Shown here: piece by piece, positions 1 to 7,570 of the stretch
Layout of the letters: every line of letters begins with the position of its first letter
Position numbering within the stretch: position 1 is the first letter of the stretch
Position numbers and translations under genes: made by a program
Assembly (NCBI GenBank): GCA_002307145.1
Contig: DBTR01000009.1
Coordinates: 1 to 22,834 of the forward strand
DNA: 22,834 bases
Source: Rhodospirillum sp. UBA1311
GTDB taxonomy: Bacteria; Pseudomonadota; Alphaproteobacteria; Rhodospirillales; Rhodospirillaceae
Direction: 5' to 3'
Notes under the pieces: generated by a model
Told to the model about the DNA's origin: nothing
Database searches by the model: none
Seen by the model: only the letters and a program-made list of their open reading frames with translations

Positions 1-316
1 CCGCCCGCGCCGCCCGCGCCGACCAGGGATTGAGGTCGACGCCGACGAGCCGCACCGCCACCCCGCGCCTCTTCGCCCAGGCCGCAACCCGTCGCAGCAT
101 ATCGCCCTGTCCCGAACCGACGTCGAGGATGGTGAGCGGCGCGGCCTTCGGCTTTGCGGCGACGAGGCGGTCGAGCCAGGCGAGGGTCGGCCGATATGCC
201 AGCGAAATCCGATTGATCGCGGCGATGTGGCGCAGGCATTCGTCGAATTCGGCGAACGAGACGGTTTCGGTGTCCATCAGTTCGAGCGCGGGGCTGCGCC
301 GGCCGAGATCAACCAT
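1..316 (-). CDS. Class I SAM-dependent methyltransferase (N-terminal part, cut by window edge)
   Basis: Translating the minus strand from the ATG at 316 gives about 105 residues before the window ends. Around residues 62-76 is a clear SAM-binding motif I (ILDVGSGQGDMLRRV), followed near residue 92 by the acidic motif II strand (GVDLNPWS). Both are typical of a class I Rossmann methyltransferase. The start codon lies inside the end of the upstream type III polyketide synthase, an 8-base overlap (309-316), so the two are probably translationally coupled. The inferred role is methylation of the polyketide product or a derivative, since such synthases often sit beside a methyltransferase and an FAD oxidoreductase. 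The substrate cannot be read from the sequence and the C-terminal half is outside the window. Confidence 0.85.
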   Translation of the reverse strand, partial: MVDLGRRSPALELMDTETVSFAEFDECLRHIAAINRISLAYRPTLAWLDRLVAAKPKAAPLTILDVGSGQGDMLRRVAAWAKRRGVAVRLVGVDLNPWSARAARA

Positions 317-1367
317 GGAACACCATGATCTCGGCGGTGAGGCCCGGCCCGAACGCCATCGCGATACCGGGAGTACCGGGCGGCGGCGCGTCGTCCATCA
401 TCCGGCGCAGCACGAACAGCACCGTCGGCGACGACATGTTGCCGTAGGCGCGCAACACCTCGCGGGAGACGGCGAGGGCGTCGGGGCCAAGGCCGCAACT
501 CCGCTCCACCGCGTCGAGAACCGAGCGCCCGCCCGGATGCACCGCCCACAGGCGGAAATCCTCGGGAAAGCGCGCTCGTACCGCCGCCAGCGCGCGCGGC
601 AAGCCGTCGGCGATCGCGGCGGGCACCGCGCCCGAGAGGTGCATCAGGAAGCCCTGGTCGCCGGTGCGCCAGGTGATGTGCTGGGCGCTGTCCGGCATCA
701 CCGCCGCGTGGAATCCGGCGATCTCGAAGCCTTGCGGCCGGGCGCTGACCAGGGCCGCCGCGCAGCCGTCGCCGAACAGCAGGAACGACAGCACGGAATC
801 GAGGTCGTCGGTTTCCTGCATGTGGAGAGTGCAAAGCTCGACGCACACCAGCAACACCCGGGCATCGGGTTCGGAGCGGACGATATGGCGCGCGGCCTTG
901 AGGCCGTTGATCGCGGCGTAGCAGCCCATGAAACCGATCACCGTGCGCTCGACGTTGCCGTCGAGGCCGAGGCGGCGCTGGAGATCGAGATCGATCCCCG
1001 GAGCGTAGAGCCCGGTACAGGAGGCGACGACGATGTGGGTCGGGCGTTCGTCGCGTTCGAGGCTGAGCCCCGCCACCGCCTCCATCGCGAGGTCGGCGGC
1101 GTGGCGTTCGTAGAGCGCCATCCGTTCGGCGGTGCCGGGGTACGCGCCGCTCTCGAACCGCCCGGCGCGGTCGAGATCGGCGGCGGCGATGCCGGGTTCG
1201 ATCACCGAATAGCGATGGTCGATTCCCGAGCGCTCCGCCATTCGCCCGAACAGCTTGCGTGCGCGGGAATCGGAGAGCAGCCGGGGTGCGTAGTCGACGA
1301 ATTTAGGGTGCACGTCGAAGGGCGGCACCGCCGTGGCGATGCGGTTGATGAAAACCCGTTGGCCCAT
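309..1367 (-). CDS. Type III polyketide synthase (chalcone synthase-like)
   Basis: The 352-residue protein has normal length for a homodimeric thiolase-fold type III PKS, which condenses acyl-CoA starters with malonyl-CoA without a carrier protein. The catalytic triad is visible: Cys149 in GFMGCYA, His277 in WAVHPGG and Asn310 in YGNMSSPTVLFVL. The C-terminal GPGLTAE loop (about 340-346), a family signature, is intact. The ATG at 1367 has a GGAGG ribosome-binding site six bases upstream. The gene follows epmA after 49 bases on the same strand and overlaps the methyltransferase, so a three-gene transcript is possible. The product may be an alkylpyrone, alkylresorcinol or phloroglucinol-type compound. 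Starter and chain length cannot be read from the sequence. Family confidence is high, product unknown. Confidence 0.95.
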   Translation of the reverse strand: MGQRVFINRIATAVPPFDVHPKFVDYAPRLLSDSRARKLFGRMAERSGIDHRYSVIEPGIAAADLDRAGRFESGAYPGTAERMALYERHAADLAMEAVAGLSLERDERPTHIVVASCTGLYAPGIDLDLQRRLGLDGNVERTVIGFMGCYAAINGLKAARHIVRSEPDARVLLVCVELCTLHMQETDDLDSVLSFLLFGDGCAAALVSARPQGFEIAGFHAAVMPDSAQHITWRTGDQGFLMHLSGAVPAAIADGLPRALAAVRARFPEDFRLWAVHPGGRSVLDAVERSCGLGPDALAVSREVLRAYGNMSSPTVLFVLRRMMDDAPPPGTPGIAMAFGPGLTAEIMVFHG

Positions 1368-1416
1368 GAGTCCTCCGACGCGGCCGTGAGCGGCCTCTCG
1401 CCTCTATATGGGGTGG

Positions 1417-2469
1417 TCAGGTCACCGGAGCCCAGATCACGTCGGTGATTGCATCCGCGCCACAACACAACATCACCAGCCGGTCGACGCCCAGCGCGAT
1501 TCCGGCGCTCTCGGGCATGCCGAAGGCGAGCGCGTCGAGGAAGTCGCGGTCGATCGGAACCTGCGTGCCATACAGCTTCTGCTTGAGCGCCGCATCCGCG
1601 AGAAACCGCCGTTCCTGCTCGGCTGCGTCGGTGAGTTCCGAGAAGCCGTTGGCCAGTTCCACCCCGGCGGCGTACAGCTCGAAGCGCTCGGCCAGGCGCG
1701 GCTCGCCCGGCTTCCGCCGCGACAGCGCCGCCTGACAGGCCGGATAGTCGCAGAGGATCGTCGGCGCGCCCGCGCCGAGGCGGGGCTCGACCTTGTCCAG
1801 CATCACCTTGAAGAAAACGTCCTCCCAGCGATCCGACGGCGAAACCGAGATGCCGATGCGCCGCGCTTCCGCCCCGAGCGGCTCCGGGTCCGGCTCGGCC
1901 GCGTCCTGGTCGCCCAACACCGCCATCAGGTCGATCCCGGCGAATGTCTCGAACGCCTGCGGCACGGTGAGGCGCTCGGGCGGAGCAACGAGGCTGCAGG
2001 TCATGCCGCGAAACTCCACCGTCTTCCGCCCGCTCGCAGCGGCGGCGCTGGCCAGCAGCCCGGCGCAATCGTCCATCAGTTCGGCGTAGTCCGCGCCCGC
2101 CCGATACCATTCGAGCATGGTGAACTCGGGGTGGTGGGTCGCCGAAGTCTCGCCGTTGCGGAACACCCGCGCGAACTGGAATATCCGGGGCATCCCCGCC
2201 ACCAGCAGCTTCTTCATCGCGAATTCGGGCGAGGTATGGAGATAGCGGGTGACGCGGGACTGGCCGAAGGCGTCTTCGAGTTCGGTTGCGAACACCCGCA
2301 GGTGCGGCTCCATCCCGGGGCAGACCTGAAGGATCGGCGTGTGGACCTCGGTGAAGCCGCGCGCGGCGAAGTGCGCCCGCAGCGCCACGACGATCGCGGC
2401 GCGGGTCTTCAGGTTGGGGAGTTTCGCGGCGAAGCGGTCGGGGTGCCACCAGGGCTGGGTTCGGGTCAA
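1417..2469 (-). CDS. epmA: EF-P--(R)-beta-lysine ligase (EpmA/PoxA/GenX)
   Basis: This 350-residue protein is a class II lysyl-tRNA synthetase catalytic core without the N-terminal anticodon-binding domain, the defining architecture of EpmA. Motif 1 lies around FTEVHTPILQVCPGMEPHL, motif 2 around RVFRNGETSATHHPEFTMLE and motif 3 around GIALGVDRLVML. EpmA activates (R)-beta-lysine with ATP and attaches it to a conserved lysine of elongation factor P. The start is a TTG at 2469 with GGAGG five bases upstream. It is transcribed divergently from epmB across a 73-base gap, and efp follows epmB, so enzyme, aminomutase and target sit together. Bona fide LysRS is excluded by the short length. Confidence 0.96.
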   Translation of the reverse strand: MTRTQPWWHPDRFAAKLPNLKTRAAIVVALRAHFAARGFTEVHTPILQVCPGMEPHLRVFATELEDAFGQSRVTRYLHTSPEFAMKKLLVAGMPRIFQFARVFRNGETSATHHPEFTMLEWYRAGADYAELMDDCAGLLASAAAASGRKTVEFRGMTCSLVAPPERLTVPQAFETFAGIDLMAVLGDQDAAEPDPEPLGAEARRIGISVSPSDRWEDVFFKVMLDKVEPRLGAGAPTILCDYPACQAALSRRKPGEPRLAERFELYAAGVELANGFSELTDAAEQERRFLADAALKQKLYGTQVPIDRDFLDALAFGMPESAGIALGVDRLVMLCCGADAITDVIWAPVT

Positions 2470-2542
2470 GGCGGCCTCCGTTGTGTCGCGCGTTGGGTTG
2501 GACTATGTATCGCGAGCCTACCGTAGTGTTAAGGACCGTCCA

Positions 2543-3529
2543 ATGCCCGTGCCGCCGCATCCGCTCACCGAGCTTCTCACGCCCTACCTGCGCGCGCTCG
2601 CAAAAACCTCGCCGGCGGTGGCGCGGCAATTTCTCGGCGTCGCGGCGGAAGCCGAGGCGACGCCCGACGACCTCGCCGACCCGATCGGCGACGCCGCGCA
2701 CAGCCCGCTGCCCGGCCTGGTGCATCGCTACCCCGACCGGGTGCTGCTGCTCCCCACCATGGCCTGCGCCTCCCATTGCCGCTTTTGCTTCCGCCGCGAT
2801 CGCGTCGGCGCGCGGAGGATGAGCGACGGCCAGCTCGACGCGGCACTCGCCTATGTTTCCGCGCGGCCGCAGATCCACGAGGTGATCCTCTCCGGCGGCG
2901 ATCCGCTCACCCTGCCGCAGGCGCGCCTCGCCGACCTCCTCGCTCGGCTCGACGCGATCGACAGCGTGGAGACCGTGCGCATCCACACCCGCCTCGCGGT
3001 CCACGATCCGGCACGCGCCGTCCGCGTCGCGCAAGCCCTCGCGCCCGAGCGCCGCGCCGCGCTCTGGATCGCGCTCCACGTCAACCACGCCGACGAACTC
3101 ACCGCCGAAGCCAAGGCGGCAATCCGGGCATTGCATGGAGCGGGCGCGTTCCTGGTGAGCCAGACCGTGCTGCTCGCCGGGGTCAACGACGACGCAGCGA
3201 CCTTGGCCACCCTGTTCCGCGCCCTGGTGCGGCAGGGCGTGAAGCCCTACTACCTCCACCACCCCGACCGCGCGGCAGGCACCGAACACTTCCGCGTGCC
3301 GCTCGCCCGGGGCCGGGCGCTGGTCGAAACCCTGCGTGGCACCCTCTCGGGACTCGCGCAACCGACGTACGTCCTCGACATCCCGGGCGGCCACGGCAAG
3401 GTCTGGGCGACCGACGCCTACGTCACCCCGGCCGCCGACGGCAGCTGGACGGCGCGCGCCATCGACGGCTCGCGGCACCCCTACCCGGCGGACGCCGACG
3501 CGGTTGTTGCCGTGCCACCGACAAAGTGA
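2543..3529 (+). CDS. epmB: EF-P (R)-beta-lysylation lysine 2,3-aminomutase (EpmB)
   Basis: The 328-residue radical SAM protein carries the CxxxCxxC cluster motif (CASHCRFC, about residues 75-82) within MACASHCRFCFRRDRVG, and the ILSGGDPL motif typical of lysine 2,3-aminomutases. It converts L-alpha-lysine to (R)-beta-lysine using a 4Fe-4S cluster, SAM and PLP. It lacks the C-terminal extension of clostridial catabolic aminomutases, which fits EpmB. An open frame continues upstream, but ATG 2543 has AAGGA seven bases before it and gives the normal family N-terminus, so I choose it. It diverges from epmA and is followed by efp after 66 bases. Confidence 0.96.
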   Translation: MPVPPHPLTELLTPYLRALAKTSPAVARQFLGVAAEAEATPDDLADPIGDAAHSPLPGLVHRYPDRVLLLPTMACASHCRFCFRRDRVGARRMSDGQLDAALAYVSARPQIHEVILSGGDPLTLPQARLADLLARLDAIDSVETVRIHTRLAVHDPARAVRVAQALAPERRAALWIALHVNHADELTAEAKAAIRALHGAGAFLVSQTVLLAGVNDDAATLATLFRALVRQGVKPYYLHHPDRAAGTEHFRVPLARGRALVETLRGTLSGLAQPTYVLDIPGGHGKVWATDAYVTPAADGSWTARAIDGSRHPYPADADAVVAVPPTK

Positions 3530-3535
3530 TAGGTT
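3507..3535 (+). promoter_or_regulatory. Possible sigma-70 promoter for efp
   Basis: TTGCCG (3507-3512), a 17-base spacer and TAGGTT (3530-3535) match a sigma-70 promoter in 4 and 3 of 6 positions. It overlaps the epmB stop codon and would give efp a leader of about 50 bases. Matches this weak are common by chance. Confidence 0.3.
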
Positions 3536-3595
3536 CCGCGCCGCCGCGGGATTCGCAAGTCTCCCGCCCGTTGACGCAACCGATAGCGAACGCAC

Positions 3596-4162
3596 ATGAA
3601 AATTCAAGCCAACACGATCCGTCCCGGCATGGTCATCGAACACAATGGCCGCCAGTGGTCGATCCTCAAGATCCAGCTGATCCAGCCGGGCAAGGGCGGC
3701 GCCTTCATCCAGGTTGAAATGCGCGACCTCGAAAGCGGCAACAAGACCAACGAACGTTGGCGCACCGCCGACACCGTCGAAAAGCTGATGGTGGAAGAGC
3801 GCGACTGCCAGTATCTGTTTGCCGAAGGCGACATGCTGACGTTCATGGACAACGAGACCTACGAGCAGTTCGGCCTGCCGCGCGACGCCGTCGGCGACGC
3901 CGCCGCCTTCCTCCAGGACGGCATGCAGGTCCAGGTCGAATCCATCGAAGGCAAGCCGGTGTCCTGCACCCTGCCCTTGACCGTGATCATGACCGTGACC
4001 GAATGCGAGCCGGTGGTGAAGGGGCAGACCGCCTCCTCCTCCTATAAGCCGGGTCTCCTCGAAAACGGCCTGCGCATCCTCATCCCGCCGTTCGTCGGCG
4101 CGGGCGACAAGATCGTCGTCAACACCACCGACTGCAGCTATGTGGAACGGGCGAAGGGCTAA
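3596..4162 (+). CDS. efp: Translation elongation factor P
   Basis: The 188-residue protein has the three-domain EF-P length. The modification loop reads IQPGKGGAF, placing the target lysine at position 33 with the PGKG motif that EpmA recognises. The central MDNETYEQ region (about 83-90) and the C-terminal domain with VNTTDCSYVERAKG are intact. EF-P binds between the ribosomal P and E sites and relieves stalling at polyproline. Neighbouring epmA and epmB fit a lysine-type (not rhamnosylated arginine) EF-P. No strong Shine-Dalgarno precedes the ATG at 3596. Proline runs occur in at least two nearby proteins: the cyclase at 9084 has 19 in a row, and the OmpA-like protein at 5174 has a Pro/Ala linker. 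Confidence 0.98.
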   Translation: MKIQANTIRPGMVIEHNGRQWSILKIQLIQPGKGGAFIQVEMRDLESGNKTNERWRTADTVEKLMVEERDCQYLFAEGDMLTFMDNETYEQFGLPRDAVGDAAAFLQDGMQVQVESIEGKPVSCTLPLTVIMTVTECEPVVKGQTASSSYKPGLLENGLRILIPPFVGAGDKIVVNTTDCSYVERAKG

Positions 4163-4236
4163 CCCCCTTCTTCCACCGCTCTTGTTTGTTGTTAAGTTCG
4201 TTTTGTTTTCGCTTCCCTTGAAAGGACGGCGGGCCG

Positions 4237-5040
4237 ATGGTCGCTTTGTCTCCCCTCTTGAACGTCATGGTTTCCGCCTCCCGTAAGGCGGCTCGCGGCC
4301 TCGCGCGCGATTTCGGCGAGGTCGAGAACCTCCAGGTTTCGGTCAAGGGCCCGAGCGACTTCGTTTCCACCGCCGACCATAAGGCGGAACGCACCCTCCA
4401 GCAGGAACTCCAGAAGGCGCGCCCGCGCTTCGGGTTCCTGATGGAAGAGGGCGGCGAGATCGTCGGCGAGGACAGCGCCAACCGCTGGATCATCGACCCG
4501 CTCGACGGCACGACGAACTTCCTCCACGGCATCCCCCACTTCGCGATCTCGATCGCGCTCGAACGCGACGGCCAGATCGTCGCGGGCGTGATCCATAACC
4601 CGATCACCGACGAGCTTTACTTCGCCGAGCGCGGCCAGGGTGCGTTCCTGATCGCCCCGTATACCGAGCGCCGCCTTCGGGTTTCCGCCCGCTCGCAGCT
4701 CGATCTCGCGGTGATCGGCACCGGCATCCCGCATCGCGGCCGGGGCGATCACGAGCGCTACACCGGCCAGCTCTCCCGGGTGATGGCACAGGTCGCGGGC
4801 GTCCGCCGCATGGGCGCGGCATCGCTCGACCTCGCCTACGTCGCGGCCGGCCGCTTCGACGCCTATTGGGAAGAAGGCCTCCAGCCTTGGGACATGGCCG
4901 CGGGCCTGCTCCTCGTCACCGAGGCGGGCGGCGTGGCGATGGCCACCGACGGCAGCCAGGACGCGATGCGCACCGGCAGCCCGCTCGCCAGCAATCGCAA
5001 GCTCCAGGGCCCGATGACGCGCCTGCTGCGCGGCGCCTAG
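4237..5040 (+). CDS. Inositol monophosphatase family protein (SuhB-like)
   Basis: This 267-residue protein has all metal-site motifs of the Mg-dependent, Li-sensitive phosphatase family: EEGG at 70-73, DPLDGTTNF at 87-95 with Asp87 and Asp90, and PWDMAAG with Asp219. Such enzymes hydrolyse inositol-1-phosphate or related small phosphates in the cytoplasm. SuhB members also act in rRNA antitermination, which cannot be decided here. The ATG at 4237 matches the usual alphaproteobacterial N-terminus of the family. AAAGGA lies upstream at a loose distance. It follows efp after 74 bases and may share its transcript. Substrate is uncertain, family is not. Confidence 0.93.
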   Translation: MVALSPLLNVMVSASRKAARGLARDFGEVENLQVSVKGPSDFVSTADHKAERTLQQELQKARPRFGFLMEEGGEIVGEDSANRWIIDPLDGTTNFLHGIPHFAISIALERDGQIVAGVIHNPITDELYFAERGQGAFLIAPYTERRLRVSARSQLDLAVIGTGIPHRGRGDHERYTGQLSRVMAQVAGVRRMGAASLDLAYVAAGRFDAYWEEGLQPWDMAAGLLLVTEAGGVAMATDGSQDAMRTGSPLASNRKLQGPMTRLLRGA

Positions 5041-5173
5041 CCTCCGAATCCCGCCACGCCAAGGTTTTGCCACCACGATCTCGGGCTTTACGAGGCGTGC
5101 GGGGATTGGGTATGGTAGCGCAACGTGGGTGGTCGTCGGCACGAAGTTGCCGACAAACCGGGGGGAGTTCGAC

Positions 5174-6349
5174 TTGGCGCAACGCTCGATGAAGGACTGG
5201 TTGATCTTGACCGGTGCGGCGCTGACGCTTGCGCTGCCTGGCCAGGCTTTCGCCTTGGTGGTGGGCGGCAGTGGCCCCGACGTCATCGTCGACGCCTCGG
5301 TTCTCGACGACGGCGGCAAGACCCGCCATTTCGACGCCTTCACCGCTCCAGGACTGTTGATGCCCGGCCAGCCGAAGACAAGCGCCGAGCGCATCCACCT
5401 CGTGCCGCCGGGAACCAAGCGCCTCACCCTGACGCAGCCCAAGGCTTCGCTGACCCCGCCGGGCAGCGGCAAACCCCTGCTCCTGCCGCAGTCGGAGCGG
5501 ATCGTGCTGACCCCGCCGCCCGGCGTAACGCCGCTCCTGACGCCACCGAAGCGCACCGCCGCGCTGCCGTCAAAGCCGGCGAAACTTCCGACCGCCGCCG
5601 AAATCGAAGCGGAAGTCAGCGCCACCGCCCATCCCGCGACCCCGGCCCCGACGCCCGCTCCCACGCCCGCGCCGACCCCGGCAAAACCAAGGGCGCAGGC
5701 TCCGGTCGCGCCGCTCCAGGCGGCACCGCCGGCGGCGCCCCTGATCGCCGACGCACCGCCCGCTCCCGTCGAGATCACCCCCGCGCCGCAAGCCGTCGCG
5801 CCCCCGGTTGCTCCTGCCCCGGCTGCTCCTGCCCAGGCTCCCGCGCCGGTTGCCGCAGCGCCGACGCCGATCATGCCGCCCGCAGCACCCGCGATTCCGG
5901 CGGTCCCCGAGATCCCCGCTCCGCCCGCGATGAGCGCGATCCCCGAGCCGACCCAGGTTCCGGCAGTTCCGCCCGCGCGCGTCGCCACCGCCAATCCCGC
6001 CACGCCCCCGCAGCCCGCGCCGGGGATCAAGGCGGAAACCCCGATCCAGACCGTCGCCCTGGCGTTCGAACCCGACGATGCGCGTCTCAACGAGACCCAT
6101 CGCGCCTTGCTCAAGAGCATCGTCGCGAAGTTGTCGGTCGACGGCGACACCTCGGTGCAGCTCCTCGCCTATGCCCAGGCGGAAAATCGCAGCAAGGCGC
6201 GACGGCTTTCCCTCTCGCGCGCCCTGGCGGTGCGCTCCTATCTTTTAAGCCAAGACGTCCGCAACACCCGCATCGAGGTCCGCGCCCTTGGCGACCAGAT
6301 CCCCGGCGGCAAGCCGGACCGCGTCGATGTGGTTCTCGAACGGCACTAG
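5174..6349 (+). CDS. Secreted OmpA-like domain protein with Pro/Ala-rich linker
   Basis: A TTG at 5174 with GGGGGAG six bases upstream fits better than the GTG at 5129 or ATG at 5189. It gives 391 residues. Residues 1-27 form a signal peptide (charged start, hydrophobic core, cleavage after GQAFA), so the protein is periplasmic or outer-membrane-associated. Residues about 100-290 are rich in Pro and Ala with PTPA-type repeats, a likely extended periplasmic spacer. Residues about 295-391 resemble an OmpA-like domain, keeping LSLSRALAVRSYL with Arg349. The usual GHTD segment that holds the peptidoglycan-binding Asp reads AYAQ (332-335), so binding may be altered. It heads the MotA-like/MotB-like pair and probably works with it. 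Function is not established. Confidence 0.8.
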   Translation: MAQRSMKDWLILTGAALTLALPGQAFALVVGGSGPDVIVDASVLDDGGKTRHFDAFTAPGLLMPGQPKTSAERIHLVPPGTKRLTLTQPKASLTPPGSGKPLLLPQSERIVLTPPPGVTPLLTPPKRTAALPSKPAKLPTAAEIEAEVSATAHPATPAPTPAPTPAPTPAKPRAQAPVAPLQAAPPAAPLIADAPPAPVEITPAPQAVAPPVAPAPAAPAQAPAPVAAAPTPIMPPAAPAIPAVPEIPAPPAMSAIPEPTQVPAVPPARVATANPATPPQPAPGIKAETPIQTVALAFEPDDARLNETHRALLKSIVAKLSVDGDTSVQLLAYAQAENRSKARRLSLSRALAVRSYLLSQDVRNTRIEVRALGDQIPGGKPDRVDVVLERH

Positions 6350-6406
6350 TTTGGGGGCGGCATCGGCGGCAAACTCCTTCACGGGAAATCACAAGGAAGC
6401 CCCGAG

Positions 6407-7570
6407 ATGCAGTCGCCCAGTCGTTATCTCCGCCGCATGGTGTTGTTCCTCGTCGCGGTCGTCGCCGCGGCAGGGCTGCTATTCCCGGTCCTCAGCAACG
6501 CCTTCATGGTCAACCCGGCGCTCAACGGACTGATCTGCGGCGTGGTGCTGGTGGGCGTCGCGTTCGCGCTGCGGCAGGTGCTCGCCCTCGGGCCGGAATT
6601 GCGCTGGGCTGAATCCTTCCAGAACGACCAGGTGCCCCTCTCGGGCACCGCCGAACCCCACCTCCTCGCTCCGACCGCGCGGATTCTCGCGGCGCGCCCC
6701 GAGGGCAAGCGACTGACCCTCTCCGCCCAGTCGACCCGTTCCTTGCTCGACAGCCTCTCCGACCGGCTGGAGGAAAGCCGCGACATCTCGCGCTACTTCA
6801 CCGGCCTGACGATCTTCCTCGGCCTGCTTGGCACCTTCTGGGGCTTGATGGAAACGGTCCGCACCATCGGCGGAGTGATCTCAAACCTCCAGGTCTCCGG
6901 CGGCGACATCACCCAGGTGTTCGCCGACCTGAAGCAGGGCCTGCAAGCGCCGCTTGCGGGCATGGGCACGGCGTTCTCGTCGTCGCTGCTCGGCCTCTCG
7001 GGCTCGCTGGTGATCGGCTTCCTCGACTTGCAGCTCGGGCAGGCGCAGAACTCGTTCTTCAACCAGATCGAGGACTGGATGTCGGGCGTCACCCGGGTGT
7101 CGAGCGGCGCCTCGCCGGTCGGCGAGGGCGACGGCTCGGTTCCTGCCTATATCGGCGCGCTCCTGGAGCAGACCGCCGAGAGCCTCACCGAACTCCAGCG
7201 CCTCACCAGCCGCGGCGACGAAAGCTCGCTCTCGGCGATGCGGGAAATCCGCGAACTGGCGCAGCGGCTCGACCTCCTCACCGAACACATGCACACCCAG
7301 CAGCAGGTGATGCTGAAACTCGCCGAGAACCAATCGTCGATGCTCGCGGGCGTGCATGCGCTCGCCAAGGCCGACGGCGGCCTCGACGGCGACACCCGCG
7401 CCGCATTGAAGGCCCTGCCCCGCGCGCTCGAAAACGGCCTCTCGGCGGTGCTGGACGAAATGACCCGGGGCCGCTCCGAACTGTCGCGCGACGTCCGCTC
7501 CGAAATCAAGATGCTCGCGCGCACCATCGCTGCGGTCGGCGAGGCGGGTAAGCAGGGCCGCGAACCATGA
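6407..7570 (+). CDS. MotA/TolQ/ExbB-type proton channel subunit
   Basis: The 387-residue inner-membrane protein has two N-terminal membrane segments (about 11-33 and 39-57), a cytoplasmic loop, then segments at 131-149 (FTGLTIFLGLLGTFWGLME) and 183-207 (LAGMGTAFSSSLLGLSGSL). This last pair is the conserved MotA/TolQ/ExbB signature lining the ion path. A tail of about 180 residues, probably helical and partly coiled coil, follows. Family members form pentamers around two MotB/TolR/ExbD subunits and convert proton flow into motion. AAGGA lies nine bases before the ATG. Its stop overlaps the start of the MotB-like gene by four bases (ATGA), which argues for one complex. No flagellar, Tol or siderophore genes are near, so calling it flagellar MotA would be unsupported. 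Confidence 0.9.
   Translation: MQSPSRYLRRMVLFLVAVVAAAGLLFPVLSNAFMVNPALNGLICGVVLVGVAFALRQVLALGPELRWAESFQNDQVPLSGTAEPHLLAPTARILAARPEGKRLTLSAQSTRSLLDSLSDRLEESRDISRYFTGLTIFLGLLGTFWGLMETVRTIGGVISNLQVSGGDITQVFADLKQGLQAPLAGMGTAFSSSLLGLSGSLVIGFLDLQLGQAQNSFFNQIEDWMSGVTRVSSGASPVGEGDGSVPAYIGALLEQTAESLTELQRLTSRGDESSLSAMREIRELAQRLDLLTEHMHTQQQVMLKLAENQSSMLAGVHALAKADGGLDGDTRAALKALPRALENGLSAVLDEMTRGRSELSRDVRSEIKMLARTIAAVGEAGKQGREP

Noticed and set aside
30..1448. Long plus-strand frames over the polyketide synthase and methyltransferase
   Set aside because: They are antisense shadows of high-GC genes. The minus-strand products have full catalytic motifs, the plus-strand ones are Arg/Gly/His-rich without recognisable domains.
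5635..5690. Tandem DNA repeat or CRISPR-like array in the OmpA-like gene
   Set aside because: It encodes PTPA-type protein repeats with varied codons and has no spacers or regular unit.
4192..6150. 652-codon minus-strand frame with Gly/Ala-rich sequence
   Set aside because: It is antisense to the phosphatase and OmpA-like genes. Its composition mirrors the Pro/Ala linker, with no motif.
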